64,000 bases of DNA from Altererythrobacter sp. KTW20L (GTDB lineage: Bacteria > Pseudomonadota > Alphaproteobacteria > Sphingomonadales > Sphingomonadaceae). The translations under genes were made by a program, and so were the position numbers. The notes beneath the pieces are model-generated. The model was not told the DNA's origin and ran no database searches. It worked only from the letters and a program-made list of their open reading frames with translations. The stretch spans positions 124,001 to 188,000 of the forward strand of contig NZ_JAMFLH010000007.1 in the NCBI RefSeq assembly GCF_023501975.1, given 5' to 3'. Below are positions 51,778 through 59,656 of this stretch, in pieces (positions within the stretch are counted from its first letter, which is position 1; each line of letters begins with the position of its first letter).

Positions 51778-53430
51778 TCAGGCAAATAATCCCTGCAAGA
51801 ACCAGTCGGGTATGCCGCCATTGCGATCGGTGCCGCGCCCGTCGCCTGCAAGGCCGGCGCGGAAGATCCAGTAGCGGCGGCCCTCACCATCCTCGATTCG
51901 GTAATAGTCGCGCAGGCGGACATGGCCCTTCTCGCGCCACCATTCGGGGGCGATCCTCTCGGGCCCTTCCACCCGCGCCACCTCATGCACGCCGCCCCGC
52001 CAGCTGAACCGCCGAGGATGGCCGTCCGGGCTGGCATAGAGCACGGCGATCTTCTCAGGACTATCCAGTAGTTTCAGCGGCCTGGCATGGAAATCGAGCA
52101 TATGCTGTGAAGCGGGTTCTGGCTCCAGCGCGCTTGCCCAACCTTGCGCGCGTTCGGGCACGTGGCTGCCACGCGGGACCGGACGGCGCACGGCCGCTGC
52201 CCCCAGCCTGACCGAAATACGGTCGATACAGGCGGCGAGCGAGGTGCCGTGCTGTTCGGCAGCAGCCTCAAGGTCCGCCTGGGCCAGGGCCAGCGGTTCG
52301 GCCCAGCTGGCACTGAGGCGCGCCATCTCGATGCCGAAACCCGCCTCCACATCGTCGAGCCGGGCGGCGAACAGGCGGCAGATGTGGGCTGCATCGCGGG
52401 TGGCGGCGGCCAGTTCCAGCCGGCGCAGCACCACCTCGCCATCGACCCGCCACAGCCCCAGTTCGAGCCGCCGTGCCCCGCTGCCCCGCGCCTCCAGTTC
52501 GCGCACCAGGTCTGCCGCAAGGTCGGCCAGTACCTGATCCAGCAGCGGGCGGTGACGGATCGGCTCCATCAGGCGGCGCTGCACCAGCGGCATGGCCACG
52601 GCGAGGACCGGCAGCAGCGGCTCGGGCACGCGGCCCGCCAATTGGTCGAGCCGGATCAGGGGATTGGCGGCGGGCGAGCGGCGGTTGCGGAAGCGGCGCT
52701 GCACTGCGTCGCGGCCCAGTTCCGCCATGTCGCCCACCCGCTTGAGGCCGAGGCGGCGCAGCACCAGCAGCACATCTGCATCAAGCCGCAATGACGCCAC
52801 CGGCAGGCCGAACAATGCGGCGGCTACGTCTGCCCCCGGCGGCAGGATCGCTGCGGGCGGGCCATAGTGTGCCAGCGCCCAGGCCGCGCCTGCCGTGGGG
52901 GCGATGGCGACGCGGGCGGCGAGGCCCTGCGCGGCCAGCCTGTCCTGCACATCGGCTAGCAGCCGTTCCTCCCCGCCAAACAGGTGGGCCACGGCGCTGA
53001 CATCGACCAGCAGGCCATCGGGCGCATCCATCGCCGACCACGGCCCCCAGCGCTGGGCCCACAGGGCCAGCCGTTCGAGGAAGGCAAGGTCGCCCGCCGG
53101 ATCGCTCGGCACCACCTGCAATTGCGGGCACAGGGTGCGCGCATCGGCCAGCATCATGCCGGGCGCGGCACCTGCATCTTGCCCGGCAGTATTGGCGGCA
53201 TCGATCCGCGGGCCGTGCGCGGTTTCGGTGATGAGCGCCAGCGGACCTTCTTCAAGCCCCCTCTTCTTCAGAAGAGGGGGTTGGGGGTGGTGGCGGGATG
53301 CAGGCGACGTGGCAGGCGGGCACCACCCCCCGGCCCCCTCCTCTGAAGAAGAGGGGGAGAAAGAGCGCCTGTCTCTGTTCTCAGCCTGCCGCCAGCGATC
53401 CAGCGCCAGCGACATGCACCAGATCGCCAT
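51778..53430 (-). CDS. imuB: ImuB, inactive Y-family polymerase subunit of the mutasome
   Basis: Hub of the ImuA-ImuB-DnaE2 translesion complex; it normally lacks polymerase activity and tethers DnaE2 to the clamp. With the ATG at 53430 (MAIWCMSLALDRWR) the protein is 550 residues; an ATG at 53514 is possible. The Y-family core is seen in LLVDVSAVAHLFGGEE and LAARVAIAPTAGAAWALA, and the C-terminus has the ImuB-specific RLRDYYRIEDGEGRRYWIFR. A QHMLDF string (QxxLxF) near residue 440 might bind the clamp. A palindromic element is read in frame at about residues 24-58. The start overlaps imuA by 50 bases. Confidence 0.9.
   Translation of the reverse strand: MAIWCMSLALDRWRQAENRDRRSFSPSSSEEGAGGWCPPATSPASRHHPQPPLLKKRGLEEGPLALITETAHGPRIDAANTAGQDAGAAPGMMLADARTLCPQLQVVPSDPAGDLAFLERLALWAQRWGPWSAMDAPDGLLVDVSAVAHLFGGEERLLADVQDRLAAQGLAARVAIAPTAGAAWALAHYGPPAAILPPGADVAAALFGLPVASLRLDADVLLVLRRLGLKRVGDMAELGRDAVQRRFRNRRSPAANPLIRLDQLAGRVPEPLLPVLAVAMPLVQRRLMEPIRHRPLLDQVLADLAADLVRELEARGSGARRLELGLWRVDGEVVLRRLELAAATRDAAHICRLFAARLDDVEAGFGIEMARLSASWAEPLALAQADLEAAAEQHGTSLAACIDRISVRLGAAAVRRPVPRGSHVPERAQGWASALEPEPASQHMLDFHARPLKLLDSPEKIAVLYASPDGHPRRFSWRGGVHEVARVEGPERIAPEWWREKGHVRLRDYYRIEDGEGRRYWIFRAGLAGDGRGTDRNGGIPDWFLQGLFA
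53257..53357. repeat. GC-rich palindromic element, copy E (inside imuB)
   Basis: A 101-base element with 24-base inverted ends at 53257-53280 and 53334-53357 that differ at one position; the arms read CCCCCTCTTCTTCAG and are self-complementary. It lies in frame in imuB and separates DRWRQAENRDRR from GPLALI, which are adjacent in typical ImuB proteins. The arm sequence differs from copies A, C and D although the plan is the same. Confidence 0.88.
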
Positions 53431-54160
53431 GATCCGGCGAGCGGTCCGGCGAGAGGTCTGTGGAGGCGTCTGGCCGCTCGGCGACACGTTCGGCAACAAG
53501 GGCCTTTCGGTCATCGCGCAGGATCCATTCGGATGGGGGGTGCATGCGGGCGCGGAACAGGTCGGCGTGCCAGCTTGGCAGGCCGGGGGCGGCGGGGTTC
53601 CAGCAGCCGCGCGGCGACGGGGCGGAGCGCACTTCCCAGCGCATGCGGGCCGAGCCAAGGTCGCGCTTGGCATCGTGACGCACCAGGAACAGCGGAATGC
53701 CGTGCTTTTCCGCCGCCAGGCTGAGCCGGCGCGAGGCGGTGAGACCCAGTTCGCGCGGGTTGCCGTGGATCTCGCCGATCACACAGGCAAGGTCGCGGCA
53801 GCGCATGCCTTCCTCCAGCGCGAACAGCGCATCGGCGGCACCTTTCGCCGCGACATGGATCACCCGGTGGCGCAATTCCGGTGGCAGGCCGGGGCGGTAG
53901 GGCCGCCCGGTCTTCTTGCGCGAGGCTTCGTCCTGCACCCACAACAGCGGCCTTTCCTCCAGCCTGTCGTCACCACTGTTGCGCAGGTCATCCAGCGCCA
54001 GCGCGAGCGCGCAGGCCACGCCGCCCGCTTCGTGCGAGGGGGCGAAAATCTCGCTGTGCAGCACCCGGCCCTGCCGGCGCGCCAGCCCCGGCCGCCAGCG
54101 TGACGCCGCATTGCTGTCGGGCACCAGCTGGGATGCCCTTGGAAGAGAAGAAAGGTCCAT
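53381..54160 (-). CDS. imuA: ImuA, RecA-like mutasome protein
   Basis: First gene of the SOS mutagenesis cassette, 259 residues. ImuA is a distant RecA/SulA-type protein needed for DnaE2-dependent mutagenesis, and acts on RecA and ImuB. Family segments include GRVLHSEIFAPSHEAGGVACALALAL, LLWVQDEASRKKTGRPY and ASRRLSLAAEKHGIPLFLVRHDA. No classical Walker A is visible. A GGAG site lies 8 bases before the ATG and a LexA box 16 bases before it. Confidence 0.9.
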   Translation of the reverse strand: MDLSSLPRASQLVPDSNAASRWRPGLARRQGRVLHSEIFAPSHEAGGVACALALALDDLRNSGDDRLEERPLLWVQDEASRKKTGRPYRPGLPPELRHRVIHVAAKGAADALFALEEGMRCRDLACVIGEIHGNPRELGLTASRRLSLAAEKHGIPLFLVRHDAKRDLGSARMRWEVRSAPSPRGCWNPAAPGLPSWHADLFRARMHPPSEWILRDDRKALVAERVAERPDASTDLSPDRSPDHGDLVHVAGAGSLAAG

Positions 54161-54175
54161 GCGAATCGCTCCGAT

Positions 54176-54190
54176 GTTCTATTTATGTTC
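54176..54190 (-). promoter_or_regulatory. LexA (SOS) box before imuA
   Basis: GTTC-TATTTAT-GTTC on the plus strand is an exact alphaproteobacterial LexA box. On the minus strand TTGCCA followed after 17 bases by CATAAA would put the -10 within the box, the usual arrangement for LexA repression. The divergent gene at 54293 starts about 100 bases to the other side. Confidence 0.9.
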
Positions 54191-54292
54191 TCATCGATCG
54201 CACTTGGCAACGGTACTTTGGCCGTGGTGCCCTGCCGGAACAAGCCAGCCCCCACACTCGTTGCCGCACCATACCCCAACAGGAGATACCCC

Positions 54293-54763
54293 ATGAGCAC
54301 TGACGCCGAACTGAAGCAGAAATTCTGGAAGGCGCTGGCCGACAGCCCCTTCGTGTTCCTTGGCCGCGATGGCGAGCCGCACTCGGCCGTGCCGATGACC
54401 GCCCAGCTCGACAAGGATGCGACAGGCAAGATCTGGTTCTTCACCACCAAGGACCATCCGCTGGCCAAGATGGGCCCGGCCACGGCCACCTTCAGCGCCA
54501 AGGACAACCAGCTGTTCGCCCGCTTTTCCGGCATGCTGACCGAGGAGTACAGCAAGGAACGCCGCAAAATGGAATGGAGCCCGATGATGGATGCCTGGTT
54601 CCCCGGCGGCCAGGACGATCCCAACCTGCTGATGCTGCGGATGGACCTGGGCGCAGCGGAGATCTGGAACAGCGACCTCGGCATGGTGGATAACATGAAG
54701 ATGCTGCTGGGCTTTGACACCCGGGACGATGCGAAGGCCGAGCATACCGAGACGCTGCTCTGA
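54293..54763 (+). CDS. Pyridoxamine 5'-phosphate oxidase-like general stress protein
   Basis: A 156-residue split-barrel flavin-binding protein of the general-stress-26 type. Family features are the N-terminal helix ([19 protein letters not shown]), the barrel segment [13 protein letters not shown] and the [20 protein letters not shown] segment, then an alpha-beta end. The cofactor and substrate are unknown; relatives bind FMN, FAD or F420. The ATG at 54293 has AGGAGATA upstream and is chosen over the frame from 54185. It diverges from the imuA SOS box but is not evidently LexA-controlled. Confidence 0.85.
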   Translation: MSTDAELKQKFWKALADSPFVFLGRDGEPHSAVPMTAQLDKDATGKIWFFTTKDHPLAKMGPATATFSAKDNQLFARFSGMLTEEYSKERRKMEWSPMMDAWFPGGQDDPNLLMLRMDLGAAEIWNSDLGMVDNMKMLLGFDTRDDAKAEHTETLL

Positions 54764-54818
54764 CACCTGCCATGGCGGGCGGGCTTGCTGGCAGCAGGTC
54801 CGCCCACTAGAAGGGCGC

Positions 54819-55688
54819 ATGTCCACGACCTTCAACCTCGACACATCGACCAGCCGCGCCAATCCCACGCCCCAGCCGATGAAGCGGCTGACCGTGCCGG
54901 GTATCCGCACCCGCAAGCAGGATGGCGTGACTGCCGAACCGATCGTGATGCTGACCGCCTACACCGCGCGGCAGGCGCAATTGCTCGATGCCCATTGCGA
55001 CATGCTGCTGGTGGGGGATTCGCTGGGCCAGGTAATCTATGGCCTGCCCTCCACCGTGCCGGTCACGCTCGACATGATGGCACTGCACGGCGCGGCGGTG
55101 GTGCGCGGATCGTACCATGCGGCGGTGATCGTGGACATGCCGTTCGGCTCCTACGAGGAATCGCCCGCACAGGCCTTTGCCAGCGCCTCCACCCTGCTGA
55201 AAGCCAGCGGCGCGGCGGGCGTGAAGCTGGAAGGCGGCGCGGCCATGGCGCCGACCGTGGCCTTCCTGACCGAACGCGGCATTCCAGTGATGGGCCACGT
55301 CGGCCTCACCCCGCAGGCGGTCAACGTGCTGGGCGGCTATGCCGCACGCGGCCGCAGCGATGCCGAGGCGGACAAGATCATGGCCGACGCCAAGGCGCTG
55401 GACGATGCGGGCGCCTTTGCCATCGTGGTCGAAGGCGTGGTCGAACCCATCGCCATCGCGGTGACAGAAGCCGTATCCTGCCCCACCATCGGCATCGGCG
55501 CTTCGGCCCGGTGCGACGGGCAGGTGCTGGTGACCGACGACATGCTGGGCATGTTCGAGCGCGTGCCGCGGTTCGTGAAGCGCTACGACAATATCGCCGA
55601 AAGCATCGCGAGCGCGGTGAAGGCCTATGCCGCCGAAGTGCGCGACCGGACGTTCCCCGGACCGGACCAGACCTACCAGCCGAAATAA
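54819..55688 (+). CDS. panB: 3-methyl-2-oxobutanoate hydroxymethyltransferase
   Basis: First step of pantothenate synthesis, using 5,10-methylene-THF and 2-oxoisovalerate, the valine precursor. The 289-residue barrel has [28 protein letters not shown] with the metal-binding Asp, KLEGG and [12 protein letters not shown]. An N-terminal extension of about 20 residues (to [12 protein letters not shown]) precedes the core. The start at 54819 is chosen because upstream residues look non-homologous. panC is not adjacent. Confidence 0.95.
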   Translation: MSTTFNLDTSTSRANPTPQPMKRLTVPGIRTRKQDGVTAEPIVMLTAYTARQAQLLDAHCDMLLVGDSLGQVIYGLPSTVPVTLDMMALHGAAVVRGSYHAAVIVDMPFGSYEESPAQAFASASTLLKASGAAGVKLEGGAAMAPTVAFLTERGIPVMGHVGLTPQAVNVLGGYAARGRSDAEADKIMADAKALDDAGAFAIVVEGVVEPIAIAVTEAVSCPTIGIGASARCDGQVLVTDDMLGMFERVPRFVKRYDNIAESIASAVKAYAAEVRDRTFPGPDQTYQPK

Positions 55689-55772
55689 GTGCGGCTCCCA
55701 GGCAATTAGGGCAGGCTTGCGCTCGATCACGCGCTGGCCTAGCGGGCGCGCCACACCACAGGATAATTCCGC

Positions 55773-56846
55773 ATGGCCACGCTGCTGCGCTACTATACCT
55801 TCTCGATCGTTTTCATGCTCATCTGCTTCGGCCTTGCCATCTGGTATGGCGTGGCGAGCACCGGCACGCTTGGCGGCACGCTGCAGCTGTTGTGGATCGT
55901 GCTGATCCTCTCGATCCTGGAAATCTCGCTCAGCTTCGACAATGCCGTGGTGAATGCCTCGATCCTCAAGGAAATGGACGAGGTGTGGCAGCGCCGCTTC
56001 CTGATCTACGGCATTGCCATCGCGGTATTCGGCACGCGGATCGTGTTCCCGCTGGCAATCGTGGCCGTGGCCGCCGGGATCGGACCGATGGCCGCGATTG
56101 ACCTGTCACTCAACAACCCGGCCGAATACGAACGGATCGTTTCGGGCGCCCATGTGGGTATTGCCGGATTTGGCGGTGCGTTCCTGGCCATGGTCGGTCT
56201 CAAGTTCTTCTTCGATGCCGACAAGGACGTCCACTGGATCGCCACTATCGAACAGCAGCTGACCAAGGTTTCCGCGCTGCCATCGATCGAGATCGGCCTG
56301 CTGCTGCTGGTGCTGTGGGGCATATCCTCGCTGTTGCCCGATGCCGATGCCCTGACTTTCCTCACCGCCGGGTTGACCGGCCTGCTCACCTTCATTGCGG
56401 TCGATGCGCTGGGCACATGGCTCGATCTGCGCGAACAGGCGAAGAAGGCCAGCGGCATGGTCGTGCGATCGGGTCTTGGCGGCTTCCTCTACCTCGAAGT
56501 GCTCGACGCCTCGTTCAGTTTCGACGGGGTGATCGGTGCCTTTGCCCTGTCCAACAACATGATCGTGATCGCCATCGGCCTGTCGATCGGGGCGATGTTC
56601 GTGCGCTCGATGACGGTGCACCTGGTGCGCCAGGGCACGCTTGCGCAGTATCGCTTCCTTGAACACGGCGCGTTCTGGGCGATCATCGTGCTGGGCGGGA
56701 TCATGCTCACTTCGGCGGTGTGGCATATTCCCGAAGCGATCACCGGGTTGATCGGTGCGGTGCTGATCGGGCTAAGCCTGTGGTGGTCGATACGCCACAA
56801 GCGGCGCGAGCAGGTGGTGGAAAGCCAGCAACAGCTGGCCGGCTAG
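55773..56846 (+). CDS. DUF475 / TerC-like integral membrane protein
   Basis: A 357-residue protein with about nine membrane segments and two internally related halves, each with the acidic motif LSFDNAVVNASIL or FSFDGVIGAFALSNN, which is characteristic of the TerC/YjbE metal-linked superfamily. Relatives are associated with tellurite resistance or manganese export, so metal-ion transport is the likely role. Start at the ATG with family-like MATLLRYYTFSIVFML. It converges on the SBF transporter gene with 12 bases between stops. Confidence 0.85.
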   Translation: MATLLRYYTFSIVFMLICFGLAIWYGVASTGTLGGTLQLLWIVLILSILEISLSFDNAVVNASILKEMDEVWQRRFLIYGIAIAVFGTRIVFPLAIVAVAAGIGPMAAIDLSLNNPAEYERIVSGAHVGIAGFGGAFLAMVGLKFFFDADKDVHWIATIEQQLTKVSALPSIEIGLLLLVLWGISSLLPDADALTFLTAGLTGLLTFIAVDALGTWLDLREQAKKASGMVVRSGLGGFLYLEVLDASFSFDGVIGAFALSNNMIVIAIGLSIGAMFVRSMTVHLVRQGTLAQYRFLEHGAFWAIIVLGGIMLTSAVWHIPEAITGLIGAVLIGLSLWWSIRHKRREQVVESQQQLAG

Positions 56847-56858
56847 GCCCGCCATCCC

Positions 56859-57821
56859 CTAAGCTCTGTGCCCCAATCGCTTGGCGAGAGGGGCCGACAG
56901 CACCAGTTGCAGCAGGTGATAGACCAGCACCGGCAATAGCAGCAGACCTGCCACGGCAGGCGGGAAAAGCACCGCGGCGAGCGGCGCGCCAAGGGCAATG
57001 CTCTTTTGTGCTCCGGCAAACAGGAACGATATGCGGTCCGCTCGCGCCAGGCCCAATGCGCCGCCGAGCAGCCACGATCCGCCAAAGCCGATGGCAAGGA
57101 ACAGGCTCACCAGCGCCAGCAGCACGGTCCATTGCATAGGGCCTACCAGGCTCCACAGACCCTGCTCCACCGCGCCCGAGAACGCCACATAGACCGCAAT
57201 GGCGATGGCGATGCGGTCCATCCAGGTCACCACCGGGCGATGGTCCTTCACCCACTTACCGGCAAACCCTTGCGCCAGTTGCCCCAGCACGAATGGCAGC
57301 AGCAGGATCAGCGCGATACGCTCCAGCGCGCCAAGGTCGATATCGACCGCAGCAGTACCGGCCAGCAGCGCCAGCAGCGGCGCGGTGATGAAGACGCCCG
57401 CCACGTTGATCACTGCGGCGGCCACCACCGACACGGCCACATTGCCTCCCGCCAGCGAAGAATAGGCCGTGGCCGATTGCACGGTGGACGGCAGCACGCC
57501 GAGGAACAGCAGCCCCAGTGCCACCTGTTCGGGCAGCACGCCCGCGCCCAGCTTGGCCAGCACCCAGCCCGCCGCGCCCATGCCGATGAAGCACCAGCCC
57601 ATCAGTGGCAGCAGGAAGCGCAGGTTGCCGATCCCCGCCAGCACCTCGGCCCGGGGCAGGCGGAGGCCGTTGAGCAGGAACAGCAGGAAGATCGCACCAT
57701 CCGATATGCCGCGCGCAATCACCCGCCCCTCCCCCGTTACCGGCAGAACCGAGGCAAGGAGGATCGCCAGCAGCAGCAGGCGGACCAGCGGATCGAACGG
57801 AGCGAGCAGGCGAGCGAGCAT
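56859..57821 (-). CDS. Bile acid:sodium symporter (SBF-like) family transporter
   Basis: Integral membrane carrier of 320 residues with about ten hydrophobic segments and the SBF-like pattern PEQVALGLLFLGVLPSTVQSATAYSSLAGGNVAVSVV. The family moves small organic anions with sodium; the substrate here is unknown. It lies downstream of prsT on the same strand with 56 bases between them, so partial co-transcription with the PEP-CTERM group is possible but functional linkage is not evident. Confidence 0.88.
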   Translation of the reverse strand: MLARLLAPFDPLVRLLLLAILLASVLPVTGEGRVIARGISDGAIFLLFLLNGLRLPRAEVLAGIGNLRFLLPLMGWCFIGMGAAGWVLAKLGAGVLPEQVALGLLFLGVLPSTVQSATAYSSLAGGNVAVSVVAAAVINVAGVFITAPLLALLAGTAAVDIDLGALERIALILLLPFVLGQLAQGFAGKWVKDHRPVVTWMDRIAIAIAVYVAFSGAVEQGLWSLVGPMQWTVLLALVSLFLAIGFGGSWLLGGALGLARADRISFLFAGAQKSIALGAPLAAVLFPPAVAGLLLLPVLVYHLLQLVLSAPLAKRLGHRA

Positions 57822-57877
57822 TGGCTTGCAGTGGCGTGGGAAAGGCAGGCTGTCTAGGCACTCGCCAACAGATGGAA

Positions 57878-59656
57878 TTACTGCGAGGGCGCAATCCCCC
57901 TGCCCGCCGCCTTGCCCAGCAGGACGGCAGATGCCGCCTCGTTCCCCGCCATCGCATTGATCCGTCCGAACACCTGCGCCACACGGGCATTGCCGCGCTG
58001 GAGCGTGTGGGCGGCGGCGGCACTGTCCAGCGCCCGGTCAGGGTTGCCGATCAGGGCCTCCATCTCCGCAAGGTCTGCCAGCAGCAGCGGATCGCGCGGT
58101 CCGACCCCTATGGACGCGGCGTAGCGCAGCAGCGCGGTGGCGCGCGCCGGATTACCCGCGTCGCGCTGCATCCGGCCAAGCAGGGCGGCGGCCTGTTGCT
58201 GGCGCGGGTTCTGCGCCAGGTGGGCGGCAAGCAGGTTGCGCGCATCGGCTCCCTGCCCTTCTGCCGCCAGGGCCGCGACCATCCGCCGCACCAGCGGCCA
58301 GTCGGCGCGGACCGTACCCGCCTGTCGATAGTGCTCCAGCGCTGCGGCATTGTTGCCGGACAGCAGCTCCACGTCGCCTGCCACCACCTGCAGGTCCGCC
58401 GAACCGGCAAACTGCCCGAGGAAGCCCGCCACCATGGCACCAGCCTCATCGGCACGACCCTCGGACAGCATCTGGCGCATCTGGAGCACCGGGTTCTCGG
58501 GAAATTCTATCCGCCCCGATCCATCGCGCGGCAGAAAGGCAGGTAGCGGATTGGCCGAGGCACGGGCGAGCCGGGCTGCCCGGTCGAGATACTGCCCGGC
58601 CCGGTCGCGCTCTCCCCGTTGCTCGTGCGCGCGGGCTGCCAGGAGCAGCATATAGGGCGTTGCATCGGGGCGCTGGGCATGGGGCTCCAGCAGGGCAATC
58701 GCCACGTTCGCTTCGCCGTTGGCCACCAGAGCGCGGGCATACATCAGCAGTGCAGTGTCATTGAACGGCTGGAGGCGGCGCAGTTCATTGAACTTTTCCG
58801 CCGCGACTGCCGGATTGCCCGACCGGTATTCGAGTATGCCGGTGACCGTCAGCCCCACGGCAGTAGCATCATAGACGCCCCCGGTGCGCCACCACAGGCG
58901 CCGCGCCAGATCATCCTCACCCGCCCGCGCCGCCAGCACGGCCTGGAGGAAAAATCCCATCAGTGCCCGGTCGTCCTCTTCCAGCAGCGCCCGCACCACC
59001 ACCAGCATTCGTGCATTTTCGCCCGCATCGCCCAGCGTGGCGGCATAGTGCCCCATCAGCTCCACGTCGTCGGGCGACAGCTCCAGCGCCCGGCGGAACA
59101 GCGGCAGCGAGGCGCGCAGGCCCTCTGCATCGCGGGTCAACTGGGCAAGGAATTCGAGCGCGCGCGGGTCTTCCCCGTCCAGTTCCACCGCGCGGCGTGC
59201 CGCTTCCAGGGCAAGCTGGTGATCGCCGATGCGGTAGCGCATGCGTCCGATATCGACCCACAGCGGCGCGGTTTCACCGCCCAGGGCCAGGCGCTGTTCA
59301 TAGGCCGCGATGGCAGCGGCGAAGTCTTCCTCCGACACTTCCAGCCGGGCCAGCGCATGGAGCCCGCGGGCGCGGGTCTCGGCGGAAAAGTCCGCCTCGC
59401 CCAGCCATTGCCGGGCATCGGCGAAATCGCCCTGCAACAGCTCGCCCTCGCCCACCAACGCAGCCACCGCGGCGCGCGGCGCGCCCTCCTCCAACGCGCG
59501 CTTGCCCGCCAGTTCGGCCGCCACGCCATCCCCGCGCTCCAGCGCCTCCAGCGCTTCGGCAATGGCGTCATCGCCCGGCGCAGCCGCCAGCGGAGCGGCC
59601 AGCACAGCCGCACCCAGCAACAGCGCAACAAGGAGACGTTCAGGCTTGCAGGTCAT
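57878..59656 (-). CDS. prsT: PrsT-like TPR repeat protein
   Basis: A 592-residue exported protein: signal peptide (LLVALLLGAAVLAAPLAAA) then helical TPR repeats along most of the length (for example ARQWLGEADFSAETRA, HQLALEAARRAVELDGED and ALEHYRQAGTVRADWP). Such TPR proteins stand next to prsR and prsK in PEP-CTERM/exosortase loci and are thought to help polysaccharide or protein-sorting machinery. The ATG at 59656 puts the signal peptide first; it overlaps the end of prsR by 17 bases. The gene name is from context. Confidence 0.8.
   Translation of the reverse strand: MTCKPERLLVALLLGAAVLAAPLAAAPGDDAIAEALEALERGDGVAAELAGKRALEEGAPRAAVAALVGEGELLQGDFADARQWLGEADFSAETRARGLHALARLEVSEEDFAAAIAAYEQRLALGGETAPLWVDIGRMRYRIGDHQLALEAARRAVELDGEDPRALEFLAQLTRDAEGLRASLPLFRRALELSPDDVELMGHYAATLGDAGENARMLVVVRALLEEDDRALMGFFLQAVLAARAGEDDLARRLWWRTGGVYDATAVGLTVTGILEYRSGNPAVAAEKFNELRRLQPFNDTALLMYARALVANGEANVAIALLEPHAQRPDATPYMLLLAARAHEQRGERDRAGQYLDRAARLARASANPLPAFLPRDGSGRIEFPENPVLQMRQMLSEGRADEAGAMVAGFLGQFAGSADLQVVAGDVELLSGNNAAALEHYRQAGTVRADWPLVRRMVAALAAEGQGADARNLLAAHLAQNPRQQQAAALLGRMQRDAGNPARATALLRYAASIGVGPRDPLLLADLAEMEALIGNPDRALDSAAAAHTLQRGNARVAQVFGRINAMAGNEAASAVLLGKAAGRGIAPSQ

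Noticed and set aside
46285-53357. Palindromic inserts as frameshifts or pseudogene marks in imuB and dnaE2
   Set aside because: Each insert keeps the frame and flanking motifs continue intact on both sides, so the genes are not broken.
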